Shown piece by piece: positions 7,836 through 9,942 of a stretch of 9,942 bases of DNA. Origin of the DNA: an uncultured Coriobacteriaceae bacterium (lineage in GTDB: Bacteria; Actinomycetota; Coriobacteriia; Coriobacteriales; Atopobiaceae); the NCBI GenBank assembly GCA_902766805.1, contig CACXFF010000134.1:1-9942 (forward strand), written 5' to 3'. The stretch's first letter is position 1, and every line of letters starts with the position of its first letter. Made by a program: the position numbers and the translations under genes. Below the pieces are notes generated by a model, which saw only the letters and a list, made by a program, of their open reading frames with translations, was not told the DNA's origin and searched no databases.

Positions 7836-9942
7836 ATGGAAGACCTCAAGGGGGGACTGTCGTCCGGCACGGGCGGCAATCCTCATAGCCTGTCTGGAAA
7901 CGACTCGGCGCGCACGCTCGTGGGAAGCACGCACTGGGAGGTGCTGGCGTGCGACGACGCGAGCGTGGAGCGCTTGGTGCGCGAGCTCAAGGTCACGCCG
8001 CTGGTGGCGCGCGTGTTGGTGGCGCGTGGCATCGCCGATCCCGCCCAGGCGGCGCGTTTCCTGAAGCCGTCGCTGGAGCGCGACTGGCTCGACCCGCTGC
8101 TCATCCCGGGGCTGTCCGCTGCGGCCGACCGCGTGCAGGGGGCCCTCGAGAGCGGTGAGCGCATCTGCGTCTTTGGCGACTTCGACGTGGACGGCATCTC
8201 GGCGACCTGCCTTTTGGCCGAGGGGCTGCGCGCGTTGGGCGGCCAGGTGGGCACGCTCATCCCGCGGCGTTTCGGCGAGGGCTACGGGCTGTCGGTGGAG
8301 GCGTGCAACCGTGCCAAGCAGGAGTTCGACCCGCAGCTGGTAGTGACCGTGGACAACGGCATCGCGGCCGCGCAGGAGGTCGCGTGGATGCTCGAGCACG
8401 GCATGGACGTGGTGATCACCGACCATCACGAGCCGGCCGACCTGGTGCCGCGCGCGGTGCCGGTGTGCGACCCCAAGCTGGAGCCCGACAACCCCTGCCG
8501 CGAGCTCGCGGGCGTGGGCGTGGCCCTCAAGCTCGTGGCCGAGCTGGGCCGGCGCATGGGCAAGCCCGACCTGTGGCGGAGCCTCACCGACCTGTGCGCG
8601 TTGGGCACCGTGTCCGACATGATGCTGCTCACGGGCGAGAACCGCAGCCTGGTGCACGACGGCATCCAGCGGCTGCGCGTGTCGGCGCGCCCCGGCATCG
8701 TGGCCCTGGCGGCCAGCGCCGGCATAGACCTGTCCACGATCACCTCGGACGGGCTGCCCTTCTCCATCGTGCCGCGCCTGAACGCTTCGGGACGGATGGG
8801 CTGTGCCGACCTGGCTTTGGACCTGCTGATGTGCAGCGACCCGGTGCAGGCGGCCGAGCTCGCCTCCCAGTTGGAGGGCGTCAACCGCGAACGGCGCGAC
8901 ATAGAGGGCGAGCTGTCGCGCGAGGCGTTGGCCCAGGCCGAGGAGCTGTGGCGTGAGGGGGCGCGCTGCCTGGTGCTGGCCGGCGAAGGCTGGCACGAGG
9001 GCGTCAAGGGCATCGTGGCGAGCCGCGTGGTCAACCGCTACCACGTGCCCACGATCCTGTTCTCGATATCCGAGGACGGCACGGTGGCGCGCGGCAGCGG
9101 GCGTTCGGTGGGCAGCGTCGACCTGTTCCACGCGGTGGAGCAGTGCTCCGACCTGGTCCTGCGCTTTGGCGGGCATGCTGGTGCGGTGGGCGTGAGCATC
9201 GACCCGGCGCAGCTCGGGGCCTTTCGCGCGCGCATGGACGAGGTGCTGCACGCCTGTCCCGCCGACGAGTTCGAGGACAGCGGCGAGGTGGCGTGCTTCG
9301 TGGGGCTCGAGGAGCTCACGGTGCCGCTCATCCGCTCGCTCGACGTGTTGCAGCCCTTTGGCCAGGGCAACAAGGTCCCGCTCTTCGCCGCGCGCAACGT
9401 GACCATGGTCGCGCGCGGCCGCGTGGGCGCTGCGGGCGACCACCTGCGCTTCTTCGCGTCGGACGGCATCTCCAGCGTGCCGGCCATCATGTTCCGTGCG
9501 CCGCAGATAGAGCGTGCCGCGTCCTGTGACGAGGCCGTGGACTTGGTCTTCGAGGCCGTGGCCGAGGAATGGCAGGGGAGGGTCAAGCCCAAGCTCATGG
9601 TGCGTGACATCATCTATCGCCCGGCTGTCGAACCCTCGCTCCAGTCGGCCGCCGCCTCTCCTGCTCCCGAGCCCGCATGGCGTCCGGAGGAGCTGGCGGG
9701 CCTGCCCTACGACGAGCTCACGCAGCGACTCGTGCGGCTGTTCATCGGCGACCACGAGCTGCTCGACGCCCAGCGCCGTGCGCTGGAAACGTTGGCCCAA
9801 GGCCGCTCGTGCATGGCCGTGATGGCCACGGGGCGCGGCAAGTCCCTGATCTTCTACGTTCATGCGGCGCGCGAGGCCATCGCGCGGGGCCGTGCGAGCG
9901 TCTTTGTGTATCCGCTGCGCGCCCTGGTGGCCGACCAGCGCC
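7836..9942 (+). CDS. recJ: RecJ exonuclease fused to RecQ-like helicase (partial)
   Basis: This is a partial gene: 702 codons are visible and the frame stays open at the right edge. ATG at 7836 is the first start after an in-frame stop at 7830-7832, but no strong SD precedes it, so the start is less certain. RecJ degrades single-stranded DNA 5' to 3' in recombination and mismatch repair. The DHH domain has the metal-binding GDFDVDG (Asp115, 117, 119) and TDHHE (Asp196-His197-His198). The NASGRMG segment and the DHHA1 motif GGHAG (445-449) follow, then a RecJ-type OB region (about 510-590). Normal RecJ ends near here. This one continues through an Ala/Pro linker into a helicase start: a Q-motif-like DAQRRAL, Walker A ATGRGKS (664-670, Lys669), and a motif Ia-like YPLRALVADQ, all closest to RecQ. 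The exonuclease is confident; the helicase type is provisional because only its start is seen. Confidence 0.93.
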   Translation, partial: MEDLKGGLSSGTGGNPHSLSGNDSARTLVGSTHWEVLACDDASVERLVRELKVTPLVARVLVARGIADPAQAARFLKPSLERDWLDPLLIPGLSAAADRVQGALESGERICVFGDFDVDGISATCLLAEGLRALGGQVGTLIPRRFGEGYGLSVEACNRAKQEFDPQLVVTVDNGIAAAQEVAWMLEHGMDVVITDHHEPADLVPRAVPVCDPKLEPDNPCRELAGVGVALKLVAELGRRMGKPDLWRSLTDLCALGTVSDMMLLTGENRSLVHDGIQRLRVSARPGIVALAASAGIDLSTITSDGLPFSIVPRLNASGRMGCADLALDLLMCSDPVQAAELASQLEGVNRERRDIEGELSREALAQAEELWREGARCLVLAGEGWHEGVKGIVASRVVNRYHVPTILFSISEDGTVARGSGRSVGSVDLFHAVEQCSDLVLRFGGHAGAVGVSIDPAQLGAFRARMDEVLHACPADEFEDSGEVACFVGLEELTVPLIRSLDVLQPFGQGNKVPLFAARNVTMVARGRVGAAGDHLRFFASDGISSVPAIMFRAPQIERAASCDEAVDLVFEAVAEEWQGRVKPKLMVRDIIYRPAVEPSLQSAAASPAPEPAWRPEELAGLPYDELTQRLVRLFIGDHELLDAQRRALETLAQGRSCMAVMATGRGKSLIFYVHAAREAIARGRASVFVYPLRALVADQR

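Noticed and set aside
7572..9863. Long minus-strand open frame opposite recJ
   Set aside because: The plus strand carries all RecJ motifs; the minus frame would also cross the argG terminator and has no recognisable domain.

Overview
The window is high-GC bacterial DNA with one distinctly AT-rich intergenic stretch. Its gene content (a secreted glucosaminidase built on many GW/YYLD wall-binding repeats, argR next to argG, and a RecJ that runs into a helicase) fits a Gram-positive actinobacterium, most likely of the class Coriobacteriia (Olsenella/Atopobium/Collinsella type). That placement is inferred from protein character and base composition, not from a marker gene.

Layout. Positions 1-186 hold a tandem array with an exact 42-bp period. 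Each unit carries the inverted repeat CAAACG-N10-CGTTTG, and the array appears to continue past the left edge. A minus-strand gene (221-2899) encodes an 892-residue protein with a two-helix membrane anchor, an Ala/Pro-rich linker, a large unrecognised central region and C-terminal TPR repeats. It is divergent from a plus-strand gene (3029-5410) for a secreted cell-wall hydrolase with about 24 wall-binding repeats and a C-terminal glucosaminidase domain. The short region between them holds facing promoter candidates and a strong hairpin just before the hydrolase ribosome-binding site.

An AT-rich intergenic region (5411-5616) precedes argR (5617-6048), the arginine-responsive repressor. After a 185-bp leader with three hairpins comes argG (6234-7550), argininosuccinate synthase, which ends at a clear intrinsic terminator. 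A second intergenic region (7551-7835) with a further hairpin and an extended -10 promoter candidate leads into recJ (7836 to beyond the right edge). Here RecJ continues without a stop into the start of a RecQ-like helicase, so exonuclease and helicase lie on one polypeptide.

How the genes relate. ArgR probably controls argG and perhaps itself. The membrane TPR protein and the wall hydrolase share a divergent control region and may both serve the cell envelope, but their functional link is inference. The RecJ-helicase fusion is a self-contained candidate DNA-end resection enzyme. The strongest points for follow-up are the 42-bp palindrome array, the RecJ-helicase fusion, the Asp-to-Asn change in the ArgR arginine-binding motif, and the mutually complementary arms in the argG leader.
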